Counted from the first letter of the stretch, positions 34,661-43,292 are shown. The stretch: DNA of 64,000 nt from Halogeometricum sp. S1BR25-6 (GCF_031624495.1 NZ_JAMQOP010000001.1:806001-870000), one strand, 5' to 3'. The notes: a model not told the origin generated them from the sequence alone. Numbers and translations: made by a program.

Positions 34661-36010
34661 TTACTGCGTGAGCAGGCTCGCGCCGTCGAAGTCGGTCCGA
34701 CTGTAGTCGACCTCCATCAGGTCGAGGATTGTCGGGGCGATGTCGAACAGGTCCGCGTCCTCGATGGCCGCGTCGGGGTCGTCGATGAACAGCGACGCGT
34801 TGTCGAAGCTGTGCATCCCGTTGCGGGGGCCCTGTCCGAACACGTCGGCGTCGCCCTTGAACCCGGACTTCAGGTCGAAGCCGTGGTTCGGGACGACGAC
34901 GAGGTCCGGGGCGATGTCGTCGTGGTCGCCGCGGAACGCCTCCTCCTTCTCGACGACGCGGTCCGCGACCTTCCGGCCGTTCGGACCTTCGAGGTTCTCC
35001 AGCATCTCCTTCAGTTCGTCGCGGCGCTCCTCGTACTCCGCTTCGGGGACGGCGCCGCGCGGTTCGCGACCCTCCAGGTTGAGGTAGAAGCGGCCGGGGA
35101 TGAGCGAGTACGCGAGCGTGTCGTCGGAGATGTCGTCCAGTTGCTCGTGGTCGTCGTCCTCGTAGGAGAGCCAACCCTCCTCTTCGAGGAGCGCGTTGCA
35201 GTGGACCTCGTAGTCCAGCGAGGTGAACCCGTGGTCGGAGGCGACGACGAGCGTCACGTCGTCGGGGACGATCTCCCGAATCTCGCCGAGGTAGTCGTCC
35301 ACCTTGCGGTAGAACTCCATGAACTTCTCTTTGTCGGGGGTGTCGTCCTCGTAGTCTTTGAACAGGAAGTGGTTGACCCGGTCGGTCGTCATGAACACGC
35401 CGAAGAAGAGGTCCCAGTCGTCCTGTTCGAGGTAATGCGTGAACGCCTCGAAGCGCTTGTCGATGGTCTTGTGGGCGTTCTCGGCGAACTCGGTCTTGTC
35501 GTCTTTGTGCCCGAGTTTCGCGTTCGTGTCGATGATGTAGCCCATCCCGTCGAGGTAGTCCCGGAACTCGTCGGGGTAGGCGGCCTTGTCGACGCTGGGC
35601 GAGAGGAAGCCCGAGACCATGCGTTGGACGTTTCGCTGCGGCGGGAACGTCACGGGGACGTTCATCACCGTCGCCTTGCGTCCGCTGTCGGTCACGCGGT
35701 CCCAGAGGCGGGTCGCCTGCACGTCGCGCCCCATGGGGACGTACGTGTCGTACGAGCCGTTCTCTCGGTCCTGAAAGCCGTACACGCCGGTCTCGCCGGG
35801 GTTGACGCCGGTGGTGAGCGAGGGCCAACACGCCGATGACTCCGGCGGCACGATGCTCTCGATGGCGCCGGCGCTACCCGCGTCCGCGAGGGCCGCCATG
35901 TTGGGGAACTCGTCGGGATTGTCGGCGAGGAGACTAAAGGGAACGCCGTCGATTCCGATGAAGGCGACACGCGGGTCGTCTTGCCCACGTAGTCGGTCGA
36001 ACAAACCCAT
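34661..36010 (-). CDS. Alkaline phosphatase superfamily phosphodiesterase (type I NPP-like)
   Basis: 449 aa. The metal-binding D21 in VAFIGIDGVPF and the nucleophile region SSACWPSLTTG (residues 58-68) are followed by ASDHGFTSLDYEVHCN and DLFDIAPTILDLMEVDY, all typical of type I phosphodiesterase/nucleotide pyrophosphatase proteins. No signal peptide, so it acts inside the cell; nucleotide or phospho-sugar hydrolysis is likely. A Shine-Dalgarno AAGGAG (36020-36015, minus) sits 4 bases before the ATG at 36010, which decides this start over an upstream extension. Confidence 0.88.
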   Translation of the reverse strand: MGLFDRLRGQDDPRVAFIGIDGVPFSLLADNPDEFPNMAALADAGSAGAIESIVPPESSACWPSLTTGVNPGETGVYGFQDRENGSYDTYVPMGRDVQATRLWDRVTDSGRKATVMNVPVTFPPQRNVQRMVSGFLSPSVDKAAYPDEFRDYLDGMGYIIDTNAKLGHKDDKTEFAENAHKTIDKRFEAFTHYLEQDDWDLFFGVFMTTDRVNHFLFKDYEDDTPDKEKFMEFYRKVDDYLGEIREIVPDDVTLVVASDHGFTSLDYEVHCNALLEEEGWLSYEDDDHEQLDDISDDTLAYSLIPGRFYLNLEGREPRGAVPEAEYEERRDELKEMLENLEGPNGRKVADRVVEKEEAFRGDHDDIAPDLVVVPNHGFDLKSGFKGDADVFGQGPRNGMHSFDNASLFIDDPDAAIEDADLFDIAPTILDLMEVDYSRTDFDGASLLTQ

Positions 36011-36129
36011 ACCACTCCTTCCGCGGAGACGCCATATGAAGGTTCTTCTACGTCCGAACGCCTGCCGGTGACTGCGACGTCGCGAGAACGGGTCGGGCGG
36101 GCGGCGACATCGGGGCGAAGGAGCGAAGT

Positions 36130-36597
36130 GTGGCCCGTTCCTACTCGGAACCGACAACCGTGAAGGAGTTCGAGCGAAAGCAGTTGCTGGAACGGGTCAA
36201 CCGCGAGGGCGCCACGGTGGGCGTGGACATCCCCGACGCCATCGACGTGCAGGGCGAGGAGGTCGAACTGCGCGACTTCGTCTTCGAGATAAAGCGCCGC
36301 GACACGATTCCCGACGGGGAACGCGAACGGGTCGAGGCGGCCAAGAAGAACCTCCGGCGCGAACGCCTCGAACGCCTCCAGCGCATCGAGGACAACGAGG
36401 TGAGCTACGAGGAGGGCGAGCGACTCGTCGAGAGCATCGTTGGCATCGACCGGGCGCTGAACGCCCTCGAACAGTTGCGCCCGGCGGACCTCGAACAGGA
36501 GGCGCAGTTGCAGGAGGCCCAAGACCAGAAGCGCTGGATGAACTTCCTGAAGCAGGCGCTCGGCCGCGACAGCGGTTCCGGCCGAGGGGGCCGCTGA
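36130..36597 (+). CDS. DUF5788-like haloarchaeal protein
   Basis: 155 aa from GTG. Highly charged and helical: residues 55-125 (RRDTIPDGERERVEAAKK onwards) look like a long helical hairpin or coiled coil, and the C-terminal ~15 residues are basic and Gly-rich. I recall it as DUF5788 beside polX in haloarchaea. It ends 4 bases before the polX ATG, which suggests one operon and perhaps a repair-linked role. Confidence 0.78.
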   Translation: MARSYSEPTTVKEFERKQLLERVNREGATVGVDIPDAIDVQGEEVELRDFVFEIKRRDTIPDGERERVEAAKKNLRRERLERLQRIEDNEVSYEEGERLVESIVGIDRALNALEQLRPADLEQEAQLQEAQDQKRWMNFLKQALGRDSGSGRGGR

Positions 36598-36601
36598 GTC
36601 G

Positions 36602-38350
36602 ATGAGCCGGAACGACGAGGTGGCGTCGCTGTTCGAGGAGTTCGCCGACCTCTTGGAGGCGAAAGACGTCGAGTACAAGCCGAACACCTACCGCCGCGCC
36701 GCCGAGAACATCAGAGCGCACGCCCGCCCCGTCGAGGAACTCGCCGCCGAGGGCGAGGACGCCGTCGGGGAGATACAGGGCGTCGGCGAGGCCATCTCCG
36801 CGAAGGTGGTCGAGTACGTCGAGACGGGTGAGATAGGAGAGCTAGAAGACCTCCGCGAGGAACTCCCCGTCGACATGGCGGGGCTGACGAGCGTCGAAGG
36901 CGTCGGCCCGAAGACCGTCGCCTCGCTGTACGAGGCGCTCGGCATCACCACGCTCGACGAACTCGAAGCCGCCGCCGAGGAGGGCCGGATACGCGAGGTG
37001 AAGGGGTTCGGTCCGAAGACCGAGGAGAACATCCGCGAGAACGTGCCGTTCGCCCGGCGCGCGCAGGAGCGCGAACGCCTCGGCGACGCCCGACCGCTCG
37101 CCGACGACGCGCTGGCGTATCTCCGCGACGAGGACGCGGTCGAGCGAGCGGACGTCGCGGGGTCCATCCGACGCTGGCGCGACACCATCGGCGACGTGGA
37201 CGTCCTCGTCGCGAGCGACGAGGCCGAGTCGGTCGTCGACGCGTTCGTCGAGTGGCCCGCCGCGAGCGACGTCATCGAGGCCGGGGAGTCGAAGGCGAGC
37301 GTCCGGTCGAACGGCGTCCGCGTCGACCTGCGCGTCGTCGACCCGGCGGAGTTCGGCGCCGCCCTCCAGTACTTCACCGGAAGCAGAGAGCACAACCGAC
37401 GGGTCCGCAACGTCGCCATCGAACGGGACCTGAAGATGAACGAGTACGGCGTGTTCAACGTCTCCGAGGTCGACGACCCGGACGCCGACCAGCGGGCGGG
37501 CGAGCGAGTCGCCGGCGAGACCGAGGAGTCGATGTACGACGCCGTCGGTCTGCCCCTGATTCCACCGGAGGTCCGCGAGGACGCCGGCGAAATCGAGGCC
37601 GCGCGGGAGGGGACGCTCCCGACGCTGGTCGAGCGCTCGGACGTGCGCGGCGACCTGCACACGCACACCGACTGGTCCGACGGCCGGTACTCGCTCGACG
37701 AGATGGTTGCGGCCGCCGAAGAGCGAGGCTACGACTACTACGCCGTCACCGACCACGCCACCGGGCCGGGGATGGTCGGCGGCGTCGGCCTCTCGGACGA
37801 CGAACTCCGCGAGCAGATGGACGCCGTCGAGGCGGCGGCGGCCGACGCGGACCTCGAACTCCTCCACGGCGTCGAGGCGAACGTCGACGCCGAGGGCGGC
37901 GTCTCCGTCGGCGACGACCTGCTGGCCGAACTCGACGTCGTCGTCGCCTCGCCGCATGCCGCCCTCGGACAGGACCGCGAGACGGCGACCGAACGGCTCG
38001 TGACCGCCGTCGAGCATCCCTCCGTCGACGTTCTCGGACACCCCACCGGCCGCCTCATCAACGAGCGACCCGGCCTCGACGTCGACGTCGAACGGGTCGC
38101 GACGGCCGCCGCCGAAGCGGGGACGGCCCTCGAAATCAACGCCGACCCCGCCCGCCTCGACCTGCGCGGTGAACTCGCGCGCGTCGCCGTCGAAGCGGGG
38201 GCGACCCTCGTCACGAACACCGACGCGCACGCCCCCGGCGGCCTCGACTACGTCCGGTACGGCGTCCACACCGCCCGCCGCGGGTGGTGCGAGGCCGACG
38301 ACCTGCTGAACGCGCGGTCGGTCGAGGACCTGCGCTCGTTCCTGCACTGA
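36602..38350 (+). CDS. polX: DNA polymerase/3'-5' exonuclease PolX
   Basis: 582 aa. Helix-hairpin-helix region (IQGVGEAISAKVVEYV and VEGVGPKTVASLYEAL, residues ~60-115), then the X-family nucleotidyltransferase core with GDVDVLV metal-binding Asp near residues 197-199, and a C-terminal PHP domain starting DLHTHTDWSDG (~residue 349) with an intact GHPTGR and TDAHAP. The PHP domain provides Mn-dependent 3'-5' exonuclease. Base excision repair role. Overlaps the next gene by TGATG. Confidence 0.92.
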   Translation: MSRNDEVASLFEEFADLLEAKDVEYKPNTYRRAAENIRAHARPVEELAAEGEDAVGEIQGVGEAISAKVVEYVETGEIGELEDLREELPVDMAGLTSVEGVGPKTVASLYEALGITTLDELEAAAEEGRIREVKGFGPKTEENIRENVPFARRAQERERLGDARPLADDALAYLRDEDAVERADVAGSIRRWRDTIGDVDVLVASDEAESVVDAFVEWPAASDVIEAGESKASVRSNGVRVDLRVVDPAEFGAALQYFTGSREHNRRVRNVAIERDLKMNEYGVFNVSEVDDPDADQRAGERVAGETEESMYDAVGLPLIPPEVREDAGEIEAAREGTLPTLVERSDVRGDLHTHTDWSDGRYSLDEMVAAAEERGYDYYAVTDHATGPGMVGGVGLSDDELREQMDAVEAAAADADLELLHGVEANVDAEGGVSVGDDLLAELDVVVASPHAALGQDRETATERLVTAVEHPSVDVLGHPTGRLINERPGLDVDVERVATAAAEAGTALEINADPARLDLRGELARVAVEAGATLVTNTDAHAPGGLDYVRYGVHTARRGWCEADDLLNARSVEDLRSFLH

Positions 38351-38841
38351 TGGTCGACCCGGACGCCGAGCCGATTTCCGTCTCGAACGCCGACTCGCTC
38401 CTTCTCGATTCGATGCTCGGGAAACTGGCGACGTACCTGCGGATGTGCGGCTACGACGCCGCCTACGTCCTCGACGACGGCCCGGACCCCGGCGACGACG
38501 CCGTCCTCGAACGCGCGCGCGAGGAGGGCCGGACGCTGGTCACCCGCGACGAACGCCTCGCCGCGCGCGCCGACGAGAGCGTCCTCCTTTCTTCGAAAGC
38601 GGTGACCGACCAACTCGCCGAGTTCGCGGCGGCGGGCTATTCTCCGAGGCTCGGCGACCGCCCGACGCGGTGCGGGTCGTGCAACGGGCCGGTCGCTCCC
38701 GTCGACGCCGGGGAATCGGTCCCCGAGTACGCACCCGACCCCGACGAACGCCCGCTCTGGCGGTGTCGGGACTGCGGGCAGGTGTTCTGGCGGGGGAGCC
38801 ACTGGGCGGACGTGGCGGCGCGGTTGGACGCGGTCCGGTGA
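38350..38841 (+). CDS. Mut7-C RNase domain protein (PIN-like fold) with zinc ribbon
   Basis: 163 aa. The N-terminal ~95 residues match Mut7-C/DUF82: LDSMLGKLATYLRMCGYDA, then acidic residues in TRDERLAARA. The C terminus carries a zinc ribbon, C108/C111 and C139/C142. The family is predicted to be an RNase related to PIN domains. Start overlaps the polX stop (TGATG), so co-translated; a link to nucleic-acid repair or turnover is inferred. Confidence 0.88.
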   Translation: MVDPDAEPISVSNADSLLLDSMLGKLATYLRMCGYDAAYVLDDGPDPGDDAVLERAREEGRTLVTRDERLAARADESVLLSSKAVTDQLAEFAAAGYSPRLGDRPTRCGSCNGPVAPVDAGESVPEYAPDPDERPLWRCRDCGQVFWRGSHWADVAARLDAVR

Positions 38842-38854
38842 GAAAAGAGCCGAG

Positions 38855-39757
38855 TTACTGCTCGCCGCGCGGCGTCCAGCGGTCGCAGGCCTCCATGTCG
38901 TCCATGAGTTCCTCGTGGTAGCCGCAGTACGGCACGATGCCGTCGTCGGTGCGGACGTAGTCGAAGTGCGCGCAGTTGCCGCAGTAGACGTCGGCCGGCC
39001 GAGACTGGGACTGGGCTTGGGATTGGGATTGCGACCGGTCGCCGGCGGGCGACTGCGGCCCTCGTGGTCCCGTCGGACTCTGCGCCCCGTCGCTGCTCGA
39101 CTGCGGCGAGGTGATGGGTTCGGGGTCGGTGCCGCCGTCGGAGACGGTTCCGGAGGTGCCCGTCTGCGTCTCCGCCTCCGAGTCGGGCGTGCCGCCGAGG
39201 AAGCCGATGCCGCCGAGGCCGCGCGAGCGGTTGACCTCCACGTAGCGCGTCTCGCCCTTCTTCGTCACCTCCACCGTGGCGGTGCCGCCCGGCGCGTTCC
39301 GCGTCTTGAAGTTGGCGACGCCGACGAACAGACACCAGAACGTCGTCAGCGCGCCGAGGAAGTAGATTCCAACCGTCAGAAGCGTCAAATCCCCGTAGCC
39401 GGGTGGACAGCCGGTCGCCCCGGACCACCGGCAGGGGTAGGCGTACCGGAATAGCGCGACGCCGGCGAGCGCGATGCCCGCGCCGACGACGGCCGCCGCC
39501 TTCGCGAGTCGGCTCGACGGGGTGACCGTGAAGATGCCGAGAAACACCATCGGCACGCCGACGCCCGCGAGGATGCCCCCGAGTTCGCGGACGCCCCCGA
39601 GCGTCATGTCGCCGAGGAGTAGGTCCGTCGTCGCGACGACGATGCCCGCGACGACGAGGGCGACGCCGAAGAGAAACACCCCCAGTCCGAGCGACAGTCG
39701 CCGGAGGCTCGGCCCCGCGCGTTCTCCTGTGTGATAGGCCTCCGAGAGACTGGTCAT
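38855..39757 (-). CDS. Four-helix membrane protein with C-terminal Cys-rich domain
   Basis: 300 aa from the ATG at 39757. About four transmembrane helices (residues ~25-48, 55-75, 85-105, 125-150) are followed by a cytoplasmic segment, a Gln/Ser low-complexity linker (QSQSQAQSQSR), and a compact C-terminal module with Cys/His: VYCGNCAHFDYV...YCGYHEELMDDMEACDRW, probably metal-binding. I recall similar haloarchaeal proteins as a DUF (possibly DUF7139). No known function. Confidence 0.72.
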   Translation of the reverse strand: MTSLSEAYHTGERAGPSLRRLSLGLGVFLFGVALVVAGIVVATTDLLLGDMTLGGVRELGGILAGVGVPMVFLGIFTVTPSSRLAKAAAVVGAGIALAGVALFRYAYPCRWSGATGCPPGYGDLTLLTVGIYFLGALTTFWCLFVGVANFKTRNAPGGTATVEVTKKGETRYVEVNRSRGLGGIGFLGGTPDSEAETQTGTSGTVSDGGTDPEPITSPQSSSDGAQSPTGPRGPQSPAGDRSQSQSQAQSQSRPADVYCGNCAHFDYVRTDDGIVPYCGYHEELMDDMEACDRWTPRGEQ

Positions 39758-39953
39758 GCGCGTGTGTATAGTCCCCGCACACAAAACGGTGCGTCAGACG
39801 CTCGTATGACTCCCATCAGAGTATAACAACTTCCGTAAAATCGCCCTATTCGGCGGTGCGGACGCGTCTCCGCCGGCGCGGGACGGCGCGGAGGCGTCGC
39901 CGGCGTGCGACCGTGTCGAAGGGATTATTGCCGGCGGTGGCAAAGCGCACGGC

Positions 39954-40250
39954 ATGGCAGACGAGGACGAGAACGAGGACGAGGGACCCGTCGTCGAACT
40001 CGGCGAGGAGACGCCCGTCGAGGGCCAACCGCTCGCCCGGGTCGCCTCGCGGTTGACGTGGCCGCGCGAGAGATCACGCCTCCTCGAGAAGGAGGGAGAC
40101 GCCGTCATCCGGACGCCGTCAGGGCCGCAGACGCTCTCGGACGTACTGGACGACGTCGACGCCTCCTACTTCGAGACCCGAAAGGCGTTCGTCGACGAGG
40201 TGGAGTCCGTCGTCGGGACCGGTCCCGTCGAGACGAAGCAGACGAGATAG
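39954..40250 (+). CDS. DUF5789-like small acidic protein
   Basis: 98 aa. An acidic tail of ~15 residues precedes a compact domain PLARVASRLTWPRERS...DAVIRTPSGPQTLSDVLDDVD...YFETRKAFVDEVESVVGTGPV. The pattern fits the DUF5789 family by recollection. Its function is unknown. It is divergent from the membrane protein gene, and the next gene begins 21 bases downstream in the same direction. Confidence 0.8.
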   Translation: MADEDENEDEGPVVELGEETPVEGQPLARVASRLTWPRERSRLLEKEGDAVIRTPSGPQTLSDVLDDVDASYFETRKAFVDEVESVVGTGPVETKQTR

Positions 40251-40271
40251 GCGGTCGAAGGACGGTTCTCG

Positions 40272-40967
40272 GTGTTCGGCGTCTCGCTCTCGCGGCTCCG
40301 CGATTCGGTGGCCGGGCTCACGTGGTTGCAGAAGTCGCTACTGACGGGGCTGTTCCTCGCGCTCTTGTGGGGGACGTGGAACGTCCCGTCGTCGAACCTC
40401 ACCTACCGGGCGTTTCGGGACGCGGTCGTCTTCATCGTCTTCCCCGCCGCCCTCGCCGTCACGCACGGCCGCAATCTCGGCTGGCGGGTGAACCGACGCG
40501 CCCTCCGAAACACGGTTCTCATCTCGGCGTTCGTCCTCCCGTTCTACGTCGTCGGGTCGTCGCTGCCGAGCGTCAGGGCGTACTACCCGATGTGGGAGAC
40601 GAGCACCGCCCTCGCGGCGTTCGTTCCGCACGCCCTCCAGCAACTGCTCGTCGTCGTCGCCGCCGAGACGTACTACCGCGGCCTGCTCTGCGTCGGCGTA
40701 AGCGAGGAGTTCGGCTACAAGAGCATCTTCATCAGTCCCGTCGTCTACGCGCTCCACCACGTCGGCAAGCCGCCCATCGAACTCGTCCTCTCGGCGCCGA
40801 CGGACGTGCTGTTCGGCGCCGTCGACTACGACAGCGACTCCATCCTCCCCTCCATCGTCGCGCACGGCCTCGGCCTCGTCCTCCTCGATTGGCTGGTTCT
40901 GCACGACCCGCTCATCCCCACGGAAACGGTGCTCGGATGGCTCCGCTGGCTCCCGATTCCGCTCTGA
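40272..40967 (+). CDS. CPBP-like intramembrane protease, first motif altered
   Basis: 231 aa from GTG, with about six to eight hydrophobic segments. CPBP/Rce1-like motifs are visible: AETYYRGLL (normally EExxxR; the first Glu is Ala), VVYALHHVG and PSIVAHGLG. The second and third motifs supply His ligands. Loss of the first Glu may reduce metalloprotease activity, though the second Glu, the catalytic base, is kept. Probably the second gene of an operon with the DUF5789-like gene. Confidence 0.78.
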   Translation: MFGVSLSRLRDSVAGLTWLQKSLLTGLFLALLWGTWNVPSSNLTYRAFRDAVVFIVFPAALAVTHGRNLGWRVNRRALRNTVLISAFVLPFYVVGSSLPSVRAYYPMWETSTALAAFVPHALQQLLVVVAAETYYRGLLCVGVSEEFGYKSIFISPVVYALHHVGKPPIELVLSAPTDVLFGAVDYDSDSILPSIVAHGLGLVLLDWLVLHDPLIPTETVLGWLRWLPIPL

Positions 40968-41033
40968 CGGTCGGTCGTGCGCGAAACGGACACTTCCGTA
41001 GCTTTTCCCCCGACGGCGTCGTAGTCGGCGGCG

Positions 41034-41483
41034 ATGACGCTCCCAATCGACCCCGAGGCGCTCTCGGACGGTGACATCGGCGAGAAGCGCGCGACGCTCC
41101 GGATGGACCACGAGGACGCGATAGAACACGTCCGCGAGACGTTCGCGGAGGCGGGCTTCGGCGTTCCCGTCGAGTTCTCCCCCTCCGACCTGCTCAACGA
41201 GAAAGTCGACGCGGACCGGGACCCCTACTACGTCCTCGGCGCGTGCAACCCCGCCGTCGCCGACAGGGTGCTCGACGCCTCCGAGAAGCAGATGGGCGCG
41301 CTGTTCCCCTGCAACGTCGTCGTTTGGGAGGAGGAACCGGGCGTCCAGACGGTGTACCACGTGAGTATCATGCGCATCGGCCGCCTCGTGGGTCTCGCGC
41401 CCGACGACGAGGAAATGGAGGACATCATCGCCGAGACGGGACGACTCGCCGACGAGGCGTTCTCGAACCTCGACGCGGCGTAG
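41034..41483 (+). CDS. DUF302 family protein
   Basis: 149 aa soluble protein. DUF302 pattern: HEDAIEHVRETFAEAGFGVPVEF, YYVLGACNP, GALFPCNVVVWEEE and a C-terminal helix. The family is often associated with sulfur, heme or metal handling and forms dimers; C76-like Cys in GACNPAVA and C98-like in PCNVVV are the only conserved Cys seen. The role here is unknown. 66 bases downstream of the CPBP gene. Confidence 0.85.
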   Translation: MTLPIDPEALSDGDIGEKRATLRMDHEDAIEHVRETFAEAGFGVPVEFSPSDLLNEKVDADRDPYYVLGACNPAVADRVLDASEKQMGALFPCNVVVWEEEPGVQTVYHVSIMRIGRLVGLAPDDEEMEDIIAETGRLADEAFSNLDAA

Positions 41484-41503
41484 AGGAGTCGGCAGCGCCG
41501 GCC

Positions 41504-41704
41504 TCACTCGTCGGCGGCGCCCGCCCGCCCGGAGAATTCGACGACGACGACGTCCCAATCGGGGGCGTCCGGGGGAGTCCGACACTCCCACCCACCTTCG
41601 ACGTCGACGCCGTTGTCGTGGGCGGATTCGATGAGCGCCCGCAACGCCGCGTTGAACTCCGAAGCCGTGCGGACTGTTCGGTCCGAGGGACTGGATGGTG
41701 ACAT
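41504..41704 (-). CDS. Small haloarchaeal protein of unknown function
   Basis: 66 aa from the ATG at 41704; an in-frame GTG at 41794 would add 30 residues. Core: FNAALRALIESAHDNGVDVEGG then WDVVVVEFSGR, a helix followed by two strands. It is convergent with the DUF302 gene and shares its upstream region with the HTH regulator at 41926. Possibly linked to it by the dyad described separately. No named domain recognised. Confidence 0.6.
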   Translation of the reverse strand: MSPSSPSDRTVRTASEFNAALRALIESAHDNGVDVEGGWECRTPPDAPDWDVVVVEFSGRAGAADE

Positions 41705-41841
41705 GGTTTCGTTCGCGTCCGTCGCCGCTTCGGTGGCGTTTCGACCGTCGACCTGTGCTATATCTTGGTACGCAGGACCACGGTATCTTAACACCTGCGC
41801 AACCGGTAGTCCCGCTGTGACGTCGGAACCGACTCACCGGA

Positions 41842-41857
41842 CGGCGGTTCGCCGCCG
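41842..41857. other. Perfect hairpin CGGCGG-TTCG-CCGCCG
   Basis: A 6-bp G+C stem closed by a TTCG loop in the divergent promoter region between 41704 and 41926. It could stabilise a 5' leader in either direction or be an operator half of the neighbouring dyad. Confidence 0.45.
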
Positions 41858-41859
41858 CC

Positions 41860-41874
41860 TGCATGGTGTACCAA
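41860..41874. promoter_or_regulatory. Dyad element TGCATGGTGTACCAA (copy 1)
   Basis: It contains the inverted repeat TGGT-GT-ACCA. A second copy at 43017-43031 differs at two positions, and those two positions pair with each other in the dyad. It lies 51 bases upstream of the HTH-10 regulator and upstream of the small minus-strand gene at 41704. Probably an operator. Confidence 0.55.
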
Positions 41875-41925
41875 GCCATCGTATCTTGTCGGCATAGGGA
41901 GAACTCGCAATCGACAAAGCCGATC

Positions 41926-42582
41926 ATGAGTGTCATCGTGGAACTCTGTATTCAGCCCTCGGAGTTCGAGTTGGGCCGGGTTCTCGACCTCGACTGGGGG
42001 ACGAGAGTCGAACTCGAAACGCTCGTACCCCTGGGCGAGGACGCGGTTCCGTTCTTTCTCGTCTACGACTGCGACCGGGACCCGGAGGCGCTGTCCGCCT
42101 CGATGGAGACGCACCCGTCGGTCCAACGGGTGAGCGTCGTCGACGTCTTTCGGGACCGAGTCCGGTTCGCGCTGGAGTGGGACCTCGGAGAGGACGTGCT
42201 CTTTCACGGCCTCGCGGCGGCCGGCGCCCGCCTATTCAGCGCGCGCGGCGCCTTCAACGAGTGGCGACTCGAGATACACTTTCCGACCCACCGCGCGCTC
42301 TCATCGTTCCGCACCACCTGCGAGGAGGCGGACGTCTCGCTCGACATCGAACGCGTCTGCAGCGCCGACGAGGCGAGCGCCGGACCGTGGGACGAACTGA
42401 CCGACGTCCAGCGCGAGACGCTCCTCATCGCCGTCGACGAGGGCTACTACGACATCCCGCGGCGGTGCACGACGGTCGAGTTGGCGGACAAACTCGGCGT
42501 CTCGGACCAGGCGGTCACCGAGCGACTCAGACGCGCCATCGTCTCGCTGGTGACAGCGACGCTCGTCACCGCCGAGGGCTGA
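41926..42582 (+). CDS. Bacterio-opsin activator-type HTH-10 transcriptional regulator
   Basis: 218 aa from the ATG at 41926 (MSVIVELCIQPSEFELG). The N-terminal ~150 residues are a small-ligand or sensory domain found in Bat-like regulators. The C-terminal LTDVQRETLLIAVDEGYYD...TTVELADKLGVSDQAVTERLRRA is the HTH-10 domain. Such regulators control many haloarchaeal metabolic and membrane genes; the target is unknown. Upstream dyad and hairpin suggest autoregulation or cross-regulation. Confidence 0.88.
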   Translation: MSVIVELCIQPSEFELGRVLDLDWGTRVELETLVPLGEDAVPFFLVYDCDRDPEALSASMETHPSVQRVSVVDVFRDRVRFALEWDLGEDVLFHGLAAAGARLFSARGAFNEWRLEIHFPTHRALSSFRTTCEEADVSLDIERVCSADEASAGPWDELTDVQRETLLIAVDEGYYDIPRRCTTVELADKLGVSDQAVTERLRRAIVSLVTATLVTAEG

Positions 42583-42607
42583 CCTCCCGGCGACTCGACC
42601 CCAGTAC

Positions 42608-42982
42608 TCACTCACCGGTCGCCGCCCCGTCCTCGACATCGGACTCGAAGAGGGCGGCGACAATCCGGCGGACGTCGGCGGAATCGGCGTCGAGTGCGAC
42701 GCGTTCCCCGGCGTCCGACTCCGAGTCCGAGTCGGCGATGACCCTCACCAGACCGGCGTTCGACAGCGCGGGGAGGTGCCAGCGACGCAGCGACGACAGC
42801 ACCCGTTCGACGTGGTCGTCGGCCACCGCCGCCGAGGGACGACCGCTCTCCCGACTCGCGACGGCGGACGCGAGTTCGGCCGGCGTCATCGCGCCGCCGT
42901 GTTCCCTGAGGGCGACCAGCGCGACGAGGCGGCGACTCCGCGCCAGCGTCCCCGTTCCCGTCCCCGCGAATCGTTCTTCCAT
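42608..42982 (-). CDS. Winged-helix-like regulator (DUF7344-type)
   Basis: 124 aa from the ATG at 42982 (MEERFAG). The segment SRRLVALVALREHGGAMTPAELASAVA...DHVERVLSSLRRWHLPALSNAGLVRV has the winged-helix plan of haloarchaeal DUF7344 proteins, probably DNA-binding. It is convergent with the HTH-10 regulator. A TATA-like AGTATAAAC (minus strand, around 43036-43044) and the second dyad copy precede it, so it is likely regulated through that dyad. Confidence 0.78.
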   Translation of the reverse strand: MEERFAGTGTGTLARSRRLVALVALREHGGAMTPAELASAVASRESGRPSAAVADDHVERVLSSLRRWHLPALSNAGLVRVIADSDSESDAGERVALDADSADVRRIVAALFESDVEDGAATGE

Positions 42983-43016
42983 ACTGATGGTACGTCCGGG
43001 CCGTCGATAGGAGCGA

Positions 43017-43031
43017 TGCATGGCGTGCCAA
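43017..43031. promoter_or_regulatory. Dyad element TGCATGGCGTGCCAA (copy 2)
   Basis: The inverted repeat TGGC-GT-GCCA matches copy 1 except for a paired T:A to C:G change. Read on the minus strand it lies a few bases after the TATA-like box of the DUF7344-type regulator, overlapping the expected transcription start. Confidence 0.55.
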
Positions 43032-43066
43032 CCCGTTTATACTCCCCGAGTCGGTGACCGACGGAG

Positions 43067-43255
43067 TCAGATTCGCTCTTCGAGTCGTTCGAGCGAGTCC
43101 GCGATGCGGTTCGTGTCCTCGCGAATCTGGTAGACGAAGTAGGCGACGGCGAGGAGGGCGGCGACGGGAACCGACGCGAACAGTCCGTAGAGGATGAGAG
43201 CGAGCAGCGCCCCGGCGCCGCCGGGGAAGCCGACCTGCAGGACGAGCGTGAGCAT
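43067..43255 (-). CDS. Small single- or double-helix membrane protein
   Basis: 62 aa. One long hydrophobic stretch (residues ~3-42, possibly two helices: LVLQVGFPGGAGALLALILYG and PVAALLAVAYFVYQI) is followed by a charged C-terminal helix REDTNRIADSLERLEERI of coiled-coil character. Small membrane proteins of this plan are common in haloarchaea. No function is known. It is 37 bases from the nreA stop codon and read in the same direction. Confidence 0.7.
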   Translation of the reverse strand: MLTLVLQVGFPGGAGALLALILYGLFASVPVAALLAVAYFVYQIREDTNRIADSLERLEERI

Positions 43256-43292
43256 ACCGGCGAGAGCGGCGGACGTCGGAAAAAGCGTTCGT

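Noticed and set aside
39002-39034. Repeated G/T-rich units in DNA as a possible tandem repeat
   Set aside because: They encode the Gln/Ser linker of the membrane protein and are too short and imperfect to be a DNA-level repeat element.
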